From Pocillopora verrucosa (Eukaryota > Cnidaria > Anthozoa > Scleractinia > Pocilloporidae): 64,000 nucleotides of DNA. The notes under the pieces were generated by a model. The model did not search any database, was not told the DNA's origin, and saw only the letters and a list, made by a program, of their open reading frames with translations. The stretch covers positions 26,646,056 to 26,710,055 of the forward strand of contig NC_089312.1 in NCBI RefSeq assembly GCF_036669915.1, written 5' to 3'. The translations under genes were made by a program, and so were the position numbers. Of the stretch, positions 12,818 to 23,919 are shown one piece after another. The stretch's first letter is position 1; each line of letters begins with the position of its first letter.

Positions 12818-15352
12818 TTTTAAAAGATAATTTGGTTTTATAACTTAACTGAGTTAACAATGTAAATGAGCCACCGCAGAGGGTTTTTAAAGCTAACGTT
12901 TCGCGAAACGTCAGCCCTTTGTTAGAGACGGGTGAAAAACTAGAGCGGGTGCGCGAAAACTGGTGAGCAAGCGGACGTGGTGGTGGGAGTTGTAACCCAA
13001 AGCAGAGATAAAACGTAGAAAGAGTATCGCTTGCGCGTGATCACTATGGACCCAGAATAATGTCAAAATTATCACCGTTTGATTTCGAGTATGGGAGTTG
13101 AGGTCGGACAACTCAGGCAAATAAGACTCTCGACTACAGCGATTGGAATCGTTAAAAGAATCGCTCAGAGACCACACTTTTAGTTTCTATCGGTTTACCA
13201 ACGTCGTATTTAACCCACTCGAGAATGTTGGGAGAATACAAAAGAAGTTTGTGACCCACCAGCCGGAGGCGGATGATTTAAAAACTTTGCAAGTGTTCTC
13301 CCAACATTCCACGTGAGCTAATACGACGCTGGTAGACCGATAGAAAGAGCCGTCTATTGCTTTCATAAAATAAAATTTAAATTGCCTTACATGAGACAAG
13401 AGCCTCCATCGCAACGTTCGAAGAAAAAAAGTTTCCTTTGCTGTCGGGGGACGTAGCGTGACATAGTCTGGACGCACTGGACTGTCAATATTTGTTTGGC
13501 CCTACCAAAAATCTCAACAAAATTTGTCAAGCGTGGGCGCACTGAGACACGGCAAAGTACTTGTTAACTTTAAGCCTCCATCGCAACGTTCGAAGAATTT
13601 ACGGATCTACCGTTGGGAACCGTAATAGTTGTATTCTGAGTAAGGATCGTTATGCAGCATACCGAAGTACGAATCCTCCATCTTCACCTTTTGATTGCCG
13701 CGCATTTGGGAAATAATTTCGGCGGGTACTCCGACTAAAAATAGATATCAAGTTTTCTTGATTGACATTTTCCTTCAAATCATGGCGTGTAAATTGACAG
13801 AAGTCAGATTTCACGCCTGACAGCAATTTGTCCTGCTCCGAGGCAGGACGACGGCGTCTCTGAAGTTTGGTAAGCCTTGACAATTTGGTAGAACTAAAAA
13901 TCACCGGGCGCACTTGTCTCAGGGAACTGATGACAGATTTTTTCGCAAAATAAACAAATTAAGGGCCCATCTGATTAGATTTGCTGAACTGAGGTTTTTT
14001 TTACGAATAATTTTTCATGTAAGTAAATATTTATTCCTTTTCTGGTAGCATGAGGAGCGCAGTAAGTCACATTTATATCTATTTTGCACGATGTAACCAA
14101 CGAAGTTGAATCATATTATGTTGAATCATGTTATGTTGAATCATGTTATGTTGAATCATGTTATATTTAATCATGTTATGTTACGCAAGGAACATAAATA
14201 AAGGGAGTAATTTTCTGAAGAAACTGTGTTGCTGCGTCGGTGGGGAGAGTATAACAGAGTAATTAAGTGTTATCAACTGAGTTGATAACGTAAATTTGCT
14301 ACCGTAAAGAGTTGAATAACTGACCTTTCAAGTGTTTAAGGGCTACCGCTCGAAACGTCAGCCTTTAAACTCTTTACGGTAGCCAATCTGCGTTATCAAC
14401 TCAGTTGATAACACTAAATTACCCTGAAAGAAAAACTCGCGGTAATCCAAAATTCAAAAGAAAGCAGCCAGATGAATCTGACGTTCAAGTCAATGTGCAT
14501 GATGAATTGCTCTTTTTCACGTGATTTCAATGATGCAATCAAGGCACAAACGATCAAAGACTTTTCGATTCATCAGCAGAAAACGTTCTATCGTCGGACT
14601 TTATTCTCACTTCAACGAAAGACAGTTCTTCGTGAAAGTTGAAAAAACAAAAATTTGCTCACACGCTGGCTCATGTCGCGACGGTGATCCGGAGAGTGAC
14701 TTACAAGAATGTTATTGTTGAAGAGTTTATTGCTGCAACAACGTGACCTCCTATCCACAATAAAGCAGATATCAATGTAATAACTTATGTAAAAAGAAAT
14801 TACTTACTGTAAAAAATTAATCTTATCTTAAGGGAGCCGGTTTATTTACACCCGATTAGATGAAAAGCTCTTAGTAATTGATATGCTAATTGTAATAGCT
14901 TGGTAAACGTGACCACTGAATGGGCGCGAAGGTCTCTCACAACCCCTATGGTTCTATAACGGCTGTACATCAATAATGAGTGAACAGTGCTTTCGGAACG
15001 TAAATATGACATAACTTGCAATCCTCACAAAACTTACACAAAAATAATGATTAGTTGTTATCAAACAAATTGATATCGATGTTCTTACCTTAGAGAGATT
15101 ACCACAGTGGTGCCATGAAAAATTATACAAAACTTCCACATTACTTTTCTCAAGTTGAGCAGTGAAGCCTGCAGTACAGCACGTTCTTTCCTTCCAAGGT
15201 TGACATTCAACATAGTCCGGCCCTTCAGGAGACGGTTTCTCTTTATGATAAGGGCCATCGATGCATTTAGCTACCTCTTCCTCATGACCAAGGCAAAATT
15301 CTCCGACGAATGCGGCAAGGAATAAGCACACAAACACGCCTGAACGCGCCAT
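10558..15352 (-). CDS. Folate receptor-like GPI-type cell-surface protein
   Basis: Three exons, all with phase-0 junctions: 15089-15352, 11295-11534 and 10558-10767, encoding 237 residues. The ATG at 15350-15352 opens a signal peptide (MARSGVFVCLFLAAFVGEF), followed by the family motif CIDGPYHKEKPSPEG, the double cysteine RTCCTAG and the N-glycosylation site in NFSWHHCG. Exon 2 carries ECFYSCEPSLIKW, VPICADYCDKWYDACK and TCAEDW, the characteristic cysteine/tryptophan pattern of the folate receptor and riboflavin-binding protein family. Exon 3 has LCNKMWGQSF and CMVMWFD, then ends in a short hydrophobic stretch (FINIALALSLIKLLC) typical of a GPI-anchor signal. Length is close to vertebrate folate receptors (about 250). 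Folate as ligand is inferred from the family only. The first intron, 3.55 kb, holds several foldback repeats. Confidence 0.9.
11617..11767. repeat. MITE with 20-bp perfect terminal inverted repeats
   Basis: AAAGGATCCTAGTCAAAAAC at 11617-11636 is repeated as its exact reverse complement at 11748-11767. The 151-bp element is non-coding and sits in the first intron of the folate receptor-like gene. I could not fix a target-site duplication. Confidence 0.85.
12777..12930. repeat. Degraded foldback MITE, copy 3
   Basis: Shares GTAAAGAAACTGTGGTGCTG and CATCGGTGGGG with the sequence just left of the copy at 14266, then a decayed version of the terminal palindrome (TTAACTGAGTTAA), AAATGAGCCACCGCAGAGGG and the inner hairpin GTTTCGCGAAACGTCAGCCC. 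The right end is missing, so it is a fragment of a longer element. Confidence 0.6.
13187..13343. repeat. Foldback element with roughly 50-bp imperfect arms
   Basis: The left arm begins CTATCGGTTTACCAACGTCG and contains GAATGTTGGGAGAA; the right arm contains TTCTCCCAACATTCCACGTG and ends CGCTGGTAGACCGATAG. Together they form a long imperfect hairpin with a loop of about 50 bp. It is unrelated in sequence to the TTATCAACT family nearby. Confidence 0.7.
13401..13598. repeat. Pair of short direct repeats about 170 bp apart
   Basis: AGCCTCCATCGCAACGTTCG (followed by AAGAA) occurs at about 13402 and again at about 13572. The copies are identical over about 25 bp and bracket unrelated sequence, possibly the ends of a small insertion or two copies of a short repeat. 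Confidence 0.5.
14105..14182. repeat. 15-bp tandem repeat, about five copies
   Basis: The unit TTGAATCATGTTATG is repeated five times with single-base changes, next to the left flank of the foldback element at 14266. Confidence 0.9.
14266..14414. repeat. Foldback MITE, copy 2, best preserved
   Basis: Ends are perfect 24-bp inverted repeats: AGTGTTATCAACTGAGTTGA followed by TAAC on the left and the exact reverse complement on the right. The interior is palindromic as well (CTACCGTAAAGAGTT against AACTCTTTACGGTAG). The left flank (about 14200-14265) is shared with the degraded copy at 12777. Confidence 0.85.
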
Positions 15353-16770
15353 TCTGCAAAATGAATATCAAGGGCACCGTAAGGATGTTCCAATAATACC
15401 CATCACAAAGGGAACCCCAAGTTTCAAATCGAGGCTTGTCACGGAAAGGGGCAGAGCTCAGACCCATCCGTGCATGCCTCCTCTTGCTTGTCTCAAAACG
15501 CGAAAAAAAACAAACAAACAAAAAATATGCCTTTTCGGCGAGCAAAGTCTGGTGGTTTACACGGTCATTTTTTTCAGCCCAGTTACAGATGTCAGTCGCT
15601 GCGGTAAAGACACCACACCAGCTCGCCACAAAAGTGTACGTGTGACGTATGAAAGCGGAAAAATGCTTCTGTGATGATTTACATCTTAAAGCTAACAACA
15701 CCAGACATTCGTCTAGCTCAGACCCAGCCAACTGCAATCGAGCTCCGCCCAAGCTACGTCCTGCCAACCCATCACGTGAAAAACCTTTCAAAGGAAACAG
15801 ACAATCGAATTATATTTTTCGCCCGAACGAAGTCGATATTCGTCCAAGCGACCAGCTAGCCAGGTTACTACGCATTTTGACGAGTACTATAAATGTCGGC
15901 CGCAGGTCAGTTAGATCCTCTGGTTCAGGCATTGCGTGACAAGAATTGTTCCCGCATACATAGATTTTAATTCAAAAAAATATTATTGAGAGTAGTCCAT
16001 TTTACCATAACCTTGGGTTCGGACATCATTTCCCAATCATGATATTCCAAGCAATCGTTTTTATATTCAACGGCTGACCTACAGGGACCCTCTACAGTAG
16101 GAGAGTAAAACCCTTTCTGAGCAAGCCTCTTCTTGACGCACGACGGAAAGAGGGTCCAGCATAGGTTTGGCGGGATGTGGAATACGAGAAATTTTAAAGG
16201 CGAGATGCGGGATGAAAACAAGAAAGCGAAACCGGGACATGCTACGTGTCGAGGGCGGAATAGGGGATAGGCGGGTATTGGTTGTTTCTTGAATCTGCTT
16301 TCTCTGTGTTGGAATTGCAATCACATTATTTATATTCAATCCGCGCTATAGTTTGGAATTTGCATATAAATGCCTGTTGAAAGTGATAACTTGAATATTA
16401 AATTTCTTCCTCTTTTCTTCTGTTTTAGATTTCAAACCGGCCCTTCTTCCTCTTGTAGGACGACGGCGAAAGATTAAAGAGTTTCTCGGAGGATGAGACC
16501 AGGCGCTAGGAAGTCGCGCTGCCATTTTACAACGCCCGTTGAAGTAAATTCCTTTGCATAGTGTGTCTTGTAGCGGTGTTGACGGTTGAGTGGTTACATT
16601 ATGATGTAATTATGTTGTGGTGAGCGCGTGGGCGGTCGGAATACATTTGAATTTGATCAGAGGCACGTGACCAGGAATCAACCAATCACAATGCTCGTTT
16701 TGTTGAGTGAAAGTCTAGGTAAGTAACAACACGGTGTGTTACATAACCTACTACTAAGTATCTGCAATTT

Positions 16771-17045
16771 GACCTAGAGAAAGTCCATAAGAGAGCTCTC
16801 TCGTGCATTTTCCCGAGGATATCATACGCAAATGCCCTTCAGCTTGCCGGAATATAAAACTTACGAGATCATCAAGAAAAGCTGATTTTGCAACTCTTTC
16901 AGTCGACAGCCAACAACCCGTCTAGCAAGATCCAAGACCTAATTCCAGCCTCCAACAAACCTCAGAAAGAAACGGAAATATCAGCTGTCATCCACCATAA
17001 CGAAGAGACTGTCTGACTCATTTATTTATAGGTGCAGAAACGAAC
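16771..17045 (+). pseudogene. Remnant of a non-LTR retrotransposon reverse transcriptase C-terminus
   Basis: One frame reads LEKVHKRALSCIFPRISYAN then ALQLAG, a stop, and then a coherent continuation (EKLILQLFQS, NPSSKIQDLIP) as seen at the C-terminal end of CR1/L2-like LINE reverse transcriptases in animals. In-frame stops and the short length show it is dead. Only this fragment was recognised; flanking sequence gives no longer match. Confidence 0.6.
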
Positions 17046-18104
17046 TTATGTATAATTAAATAATTGAATGGATTCTCACTCTTTTTTATACCTAGGATAA
17101 ATTGATAGATAAGTTTTTGCGTTTTATACAATTTTTTCCACAATTTGCTGTAAATTCACGCAATTCGGTTGTTAGATTGCATGGTGATTTTAATAAACAC
17201 GGTCTACGCTCAATTATGGACCCTCGGCAAGTCAACTTGTGTTGTTTACATGCAGGAAATTGACCCATGGAGATCAGGAGTTGCGAAACCTTTCTAGTGC
17301 AACTTGTTTACTTAAGGCACAGGTGTCACTAGACTCCATTTCATGCTGTTGCGCTAAAGCACAGACAGTTCTCCTTATGCATATGAGTCCTACAAGGCGA
17401 GAGAAGTGCGAGAGATTGTGAAGTTGTTTGTTCATAAGCCAGTATTGGATCTCTGGTACATAATTCCTATGAGACTAGTTTTCTGAACCAAGTATTACAT
17501 TTAGTGGTAAGTTTCAACGAGCTTGCAATAATAACTATGGACGTTACCTTAGTCCAGTTGATGTTTCATGCGCAATCTACGGAGGAAAATGTAATTTGTG
17601 ATAATCGGTATTGACACAAATTAATATTTTGCCGACACGGAACAGAGAACTGGGTGCGAGCGTAGTACGCGAAGGCTCATGGGTAGTACGTTTGTAAGAA
17701 GAGACCGTTGAGAAACTTGTGGCATTCTACGGTCAGCCTTGCCACTAGCACTTTCCCATAAGGTTTATTTTTATTGTGTAATTAGCCTGATATGATTTGT
17801 TTTCTTCATTCTCTTCATTGTTTATAGATCAACCTTAAAACCCCAAAGGTGGCGCCACTGCAGTTGGTCGGGGGTACACGGTCCCTATTTTCCTAACAAG
17901 AGGTTTTTGGGGTTTACGTGTCCGGCTTTGGCGCATGTAGGACGTTACTTGATGCATCTCTTATCCACTTTGTTGTAAACTCATTGTCACAATTAAAATA
18001 TATCTTGGGCCTAGCTGACCAACGCGCCCATGCCTCAACCTTTGAGTGTGTTCGGTTGTGTAGTGAAGGCAAAATTTGTCAGCTTGTTTGCCATCTCAAT
18101 CAAT

Positions 18105-18143
18105 TGTATCCCCTCCCCCTCCCCCTCCCCCTCCCCCACCCCC
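18105..18143. repeat. CCCCTC polypyrimidine microsatellite
   Basis: Several near-perfect copies of CCCCTC on the plus strand, about 130 bp upstream of the probable start codon of the calmodulin-like gene. It may lie in its 5'UTR or promoter. Confidence 0.8.
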
Positions 18144-18274
18144 AGCTGAAAAGAGTATTCGAGAAAGGTTGGAAACTAATGTTTGGTTCGAAGAAAATCA
18201 ATACGAAAAACTGCCTCTTCATTTTGTCTCCTTCTGCATTCTTGCTCTATTTTCTGTACTGTGCTTTGTTGAGA

Positions 18275-21200
18275 ATGGTAAGTGTTCATTTGACTTACTT
18301 TAATTATTGGTCGTGTGCTAATATGAACTTAGTAGTTGTGTCTCAGGGTCGAGTTTTGTTTGAAGCTAAAATAATAATAAAAACTATTCCGGTAATCAAG
18401 TATTATCAGCACTTTAGGGCAACACTGTTACATCAAGCTTTGTGCTCTTAACGTAAATCGACTATTTTTCACGATCACTTTGTCATATATAGATAGCATG
18501 AACTTAGCTGCTAAGAATCGCACAAACGGTTTCACATAGTCAATAACTTTAAATTTGCAAATACTCGACTTTAGCTAGAGACAATTTAGGTTTAAATAAA
18601 TTAAACATAGTTACGCTATCAAATAGTTTAAATTACGAGGATATCCAGCATATATTCTGTCACTCTCAAAAATGCCTATCCATTTCGGAAAATTTTTTAG
18701 GATTTATGTAATGTCTTCACAGGTATTTCTCATTTGTTTTTAATGCTGCTTCGGCTGGTTCGGAAGTGAATAGTAAAACTATTCATTTTCGAGCAGCTGA
18801 TGAGACAGAATTGCGCGTCCAGAGTTTAATTTCCGACCATTTTTTGGTATTTTTAGAGAAATAAACAAGTTTTTGGCATCTGTGTGCTTAATATACTGAA
18901 ACAATTATTCACCTCAATGACGGTGAAAGTGGTTGATATTTGCCTCGCCACTTTGCAGCTTGGTTAATGTCCTCCACTATTCACTTTAACTTTGGTGAAT
19001 AATCGATGATTAGTATATCCCTAAAACAGTATATGGCTTTAAGGCACACTCAGATTGGCTACTTAAACTCAAAATATCCTTTGCAATTCACCTACATGCA
19101 ATGCCTGCAGGATTTTTGCCTCAAAATATTATTGTAGTTATTGCATGAATAAATGGGTTAAAAACATCTTTTTATGCCATGTTATTGAACTGTTTTAGTA
19201 TATAATAAAAAAACTACTCACTTCAGTGTTGGTTGCTATTGACCTCACTGCTTAGCAGCTCAGCAAATATCCACTTTTATTGAAAACTAGAGCATTGGAT
19301 GATGCAATTCATAAGTTTTCATAGGCATAAACATTATATGCTAACTGAGCCATTATACCATATGTGCACAAGAAGACCACTTAAACCAGAAGTGTTTTCG
19401 TACATTGCAACATTCTGTTTGTTCTTACAAAATAAAGTCGGAAAGATTTATCTGTATTTTGAGGCATTTTTTTTAAAACTATTTAATCCACTTGCATTTG
19501 TTGGATATGAGATGATTATTGCCAACTCAGCCCTACAGGTCTCTTTTATTATCTATCATCTCATATCCAACACGTGTTTGTGGAATAATTGTTTACTAGC
19601 TACCTCCATGTTGGTGAATAGTTTTTGCCTACTGGCTACTTCATTAAATGGAATTCTTTGTCAAGCTAAGTGTATTGTTTCTATCAAGTTGAAGCAGGTT
19701 TGTTTTCATTTTAGGTGGAACAGTTTACAGAGAGTCAAATTGATGGTATGGTGTCGAATTTATTGAAAGAAATTATGGTGGTTATTTGTGGTACACAACT
19801 TTAGTCCAAGGTCTGGGACAGGGGGAGGAGATTCTCCTTGAAATACCTTGCTAGAGCTGGATTGTCTGGTCATCAAAATCCTGAACCTATTATTGACAAA
19901 AACACATCATTTTCCTCACAAGTTTTTCATAGCTGACCTCTAAAATCCATACCTAATTTCATACCTGAGTTTTGAAAATTGTACATGGTCTGTTAATCCA
20001 AGTATGCTTTAAATTAATAAAATTTAGTTGTAAATTTTAGTTGGTGATATTTTGGTGTTGTGCTTACTTGTATTTGTCTTGTAATTCCCTGAAAAATTAC
20101 CTTTATCTTAAGAGTTGAAGACCATGATGGGAAATTCTATATCAGTATTCAGATCAAAAGTGTTCAACAACCATTCTCTTTGGTATGGCACATATCTGTA
20201 TAGCTTACATAGCTTTGGTTATCCCCACCCCTAGTATCTTCTGGGCATTAGTAAGCTCAATATTTAAGCAAATTTAATATGTTGAACCTCAGAATTTTTA
20301 TAATAAACTGAATTAATTTTTCTCTTGCATCGTTCCATAGAATTTAAGGAGTGCTTCTCACTGTTTGATGGGGACAGTGATGGCATGATAACTGAACAGG
20401 AACTAGCACTGACCATGCGATCCTTGGGAGAGAATATCACACATGTAGAAATTGCTGCGCTTATGAAAAAGGCTGGTAAGATAAAGACTGCAACCATTGT
20501 TAACATGATATTGGGGCAAGTTTAAGATAAGCAAAGACTTTTCCATCCCCTAACAAAGATTAAATTTTCAATAATTAATATATGTAAACTTGATTGGTTG
20601 TTTATAAATCTGCTTGGAGTATTACTTTATACACACAGGCATCTTTACTTGGTCTACAAAACATACAAATAGAGAACTGTTTATTATTTAATTATGCTTA
20701 TCTTTCATGCCATGAGAAGTTACAATGCTGGCAGTGCCACTTTTTTTTTTAAAGAGTTACTGATTTAACACTTGTAGAAACATACTTACCTCTGTCTGTC
20801 ATTAAAGCACACCAAAGAATGATTACCATTTGATTTAATTGTGCTAATCAGTGCTATTGGTGTATGCATCGATGGAATAGAACAAAGGTTACAAAGAATT
20901 TTGATGCAATTCAATATTATTTCTTGTTATTAATGAGTTTGCTCAGCTAGTTAATGTAGTGGCATTATGATGCTTGGAAACCCATTTTTTTCATCAAATT
21001 AATTCTGTTAACAGTTGAAAGTTCATAATTTCTTTCCAGGAAAATACAGCAGTTTCTTTTGAAATTAACTCCAACTACTCCATGAAAGTTTTTTTATTGA
21101 CTGATAAAGATTGCTTTTTTAATATTCATTGAAGCTATAAGTTGTATAATATTTTTTGTTTACATATTACATGTATGTAACCACATCATAATGATGTAAA

Positions 21201-22803
21201 TTTTTACTAATAATTATAATTATCATTGATATTAGTATCTCTATTGATTTATTATGTTAGCATTATCATTGTTTCTGATCATTATTATGTACTTGTATGT
21301 CTCTGTTGATATCTGAGCCTGAAAATACTCTTTCCTATTTACAAAATATTAGGTAAGCAGAAAGTGCGGTTCCCAGAATTCTTGAAGATGATGGCAGAAC
21401 AGCATAAAAAGAACTTCAACTCAGAGCGTGAAATTTTGGCTGCTTTTACAGCTTTAGACAGGAACAAAACTGGTGTTGTGAGTCGCAAGCAACTACAGCA
21501 TCTAATGACAGGCACAGGGGATAAACTAACAGCTGCAGAATGTAAGAGATTTGATAAGTGTCTGGCAAAAATGATTCATAATGGCAGTTACTTACAATGC
21601 AACAGGTTTAGCTTCCCACTAGGAGTATTGTGCTTGTAAATGTTTTTCAATCAATTTTATATTACTTAAGGGTTAGAGATCAAGGACAGAACTTTAAGAG
21701 GAACTGTCACAAGCTGTGTCTGAGATGAAGGGAGAACTCAAACATTGTTTTTAATGTAGCTGAACACGCTGTCTTCTCGTAAGGCTCCCACATTTTAGTG
21801 GTTACCTTGTTATGCCAATGCTCCCCTACAAATTGCTTCTAAGTTGCTCTGCTGTGAATGTTACTTCTTTCTAGTATAAGGTACCTTTTCCATTTCGTTA
21901 TTTCATTTACTTGCTATCATTTCAGTGATGTTACTTGTTTTTATTTTCAATTGGTGTTTCTCTTCTTCTAATGACAGAGATACTTGTTGTGTTAGTGCCT
22001 GTAAATCATGGAAGAATGCCCTGTTTCTGTCTCTCTATTACAATTCCCCCTTGGTTATAGTTTACCCTATTGTTTCAATACTGGTATTCTTGTAAAGTTT
22101 GAGGAGTCAGTAATCCTACCCTAGATTATGAGTGTTCATTTGTCCTACTACCCCTATTTAAGCAGGGTGCTTTTGTAGGCTAGTACTCATATTTTTTCTA
22201 ATGCACCAACCTCAACTAGTTCCCCTAATCCAGCAAAGTAACTATTGTTCCTGGCCAGTGATCTTCCTTTCATGAGGTTTGTTTTGTTCAAAAATCCCTA
22301 TTTCAAAATGATATTCTTTATACCTATACCCATTGTCCCTGTTATCAACTGGCCATGGCAATAGTAGCCCTCTTGTTACAATGATTTATTCCTTTCAATG
22401 TTCCAGTGTGTGTTTCAAAATTTTTATTTCTAAGTTTAAGTTTACAAATGTGTTTTTTTTCTTTCAGTTCAACAGATGTTAAAGGATTTGAACTTGGAAG
22501 GTGGCAGCTCTATTAATTATTCAGGTCAGAAATGCATATGAATTTGTAGCAGTATCTTCTTTTATTTGCAGAATCTACATTTTAGTATGTGATCATGGAT
22601 TTCTTTCTGTATTCCTGCAAATGCTCAAAAAGTTGTTGCAGTTATGCACTTTGTTTCCATTTTCTTATCAAAAAAAGAAAAACTTACAGCAGCCTTTTTT
22701 TGCTGGCCAGGACATAAGAGTTTTAACTTTTTGGACACTTTTCTTTTAGCATTGATATCCCTTAAATTTTCTTTCAGATCTTGTGCGAGCTGTAACCCAC
22801 TGA
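18275..22803 (+). CDS. Calmodulin-like EF-hand protein, resembling CALML4
   Basis: Six exons give 146 residues: 18275-18277 (ATG only, then GTAAGT), 19715-19745, 20341-20475, 21353-21541, 22468-22524 and 22778-22803. The ATG-only first exon and the 31-bp second exon ([10 protein letters not shown]) match the classical calmodulin gene structure. EF-hand 1 has a canonical loop, [12 protein letters not shown]. The loop of EF-hand 2 is three residues short ([16 protein letters not shown]) and has lost its acidic ligands. EF-hand 3 ([12 protein letters not shown]) has Q in place of the final E, and EF-hand 4 is degenerate. Probably only site 1 binds calcium well. Such degeneration is typical of calmodulin-like 4 (a myosin light-chain-like partner), but that role is inferred. 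The first exon is chosen by ATG|GT position and is the weakest part. A likely poly(A) signal is at 23642-23647. Confidence 0.8.
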
Positions 22804-23812
22804 GGGAACGGTGATGGTGCAGAAAAAACTGTTACATATTTGTCCTTTACCATCCTTGCAAACTAAACTTTATGCACATAACTTTTTATTGAAATAACCT
22901 TCTTCCTGATTTGAACCATCAGTATAGTATTACTGCCGTTGGTATGCTATAGAAAGAACCTTTTGTAAAGAGATTTGTTTGAGAATACCAAGAAATCTTG
23001 TAAAGCAACCATGAGAAAGAAGCAATCTGGGGTGTTAATGTCAATTTTGTGGCCATCACATCTGAAGATAAACATTGCAAAAATTATTTATAGGTGTCAT
23101 CCAAGTACTATTTATAGAGTTTTATTGCTTTCCTCTCACTGCAGTCTTCTCAGACAGATACAAAAGGTTAAGATTACAGAGTTTGGACTGCTTTTAGCCC
23201 AGCATTCATCAGGCAATGAGATTGCATAATTTGTCAACCTCAATACCTGAAGGGATTAGTGCTGTGTGTCTTTTAAAAATTTTTACAACTAACTGCTAAT
23301 TAAATGTTGTTAGAAATGGTTGTGAAATGATGTAAGGAGCTATGTTTTGCCACAAATTGGCCTCCATTAAAGTTAACAGTGTAATTTTTAGTATGTTAAT
23401 TGGGTTTATTGGCAGGAAACAGGGAATGCAGGTGTAAGAATTACTGATTCAGAAGTTGAAACATTTTTTTTTTTTTATGAAAGTAAAAGAAGAATTCTAG
23501 TCTCACTCAATGATGTATTTACAAAAATTGCATTTATTGGAGTGACATATGATTAAGATTGGTTAATGGTGACACAATAAGATCTGGTATTTATGAACCA
23601 CTTGGAATTATTAAGGGGGATTTAGAACTGTCGCTGAATTAAATAAATGCTTTGAAATTCTGGTGGAAACTTTTTTTTCTTTTTTCTTTTTTTTCCCCTT
23701 TTTGCGCGGGAAATGTTTAAACTGTTTTGCAATTTTAAAGCTTTAAACCACCAGGAACACAAGTAATAAGAGAACTAGAAACTAAAATGATAAGCCAGAA
23801 GAGGTTGAAACG

Positions 23813-23818
23813 TTTATT
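23813..23818 (-). terminator. Poly(A) signal of the first SERINC gene
   Basis: TTTATT on the plus strand reads AATAAA on the minus strand, about 100 bp beyond the stop codon. The plus-strand signal of the converging calmodulin-like gene lies only about 170 bp away. Confidence 0.55.
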
Positions 23819-23919
23819 TACCAAGTGAACTTGGATACATTAATGGGATGGATTTTGTGTTTGTACCATTATTCAGTTTCAAAACAGATCAGCAGCTTAC
23901 TGATGACAATTGAAGGTTG

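Larger units (their letters stand above)
15353..18274. other. Intergenic region between divergent folate receptor-like and calmodulin-like genes
   Basis: This must hold the promoters of both genes. I recognise no coding exon apart from a decayed LINE fragment at 16771-17045. The 16230-16280 stretch is GC-richer, and a CCCCTC tract lies at about 18111-18143 just before the probable first exon of the calmodulin-like gene. Confidence 0.5.
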
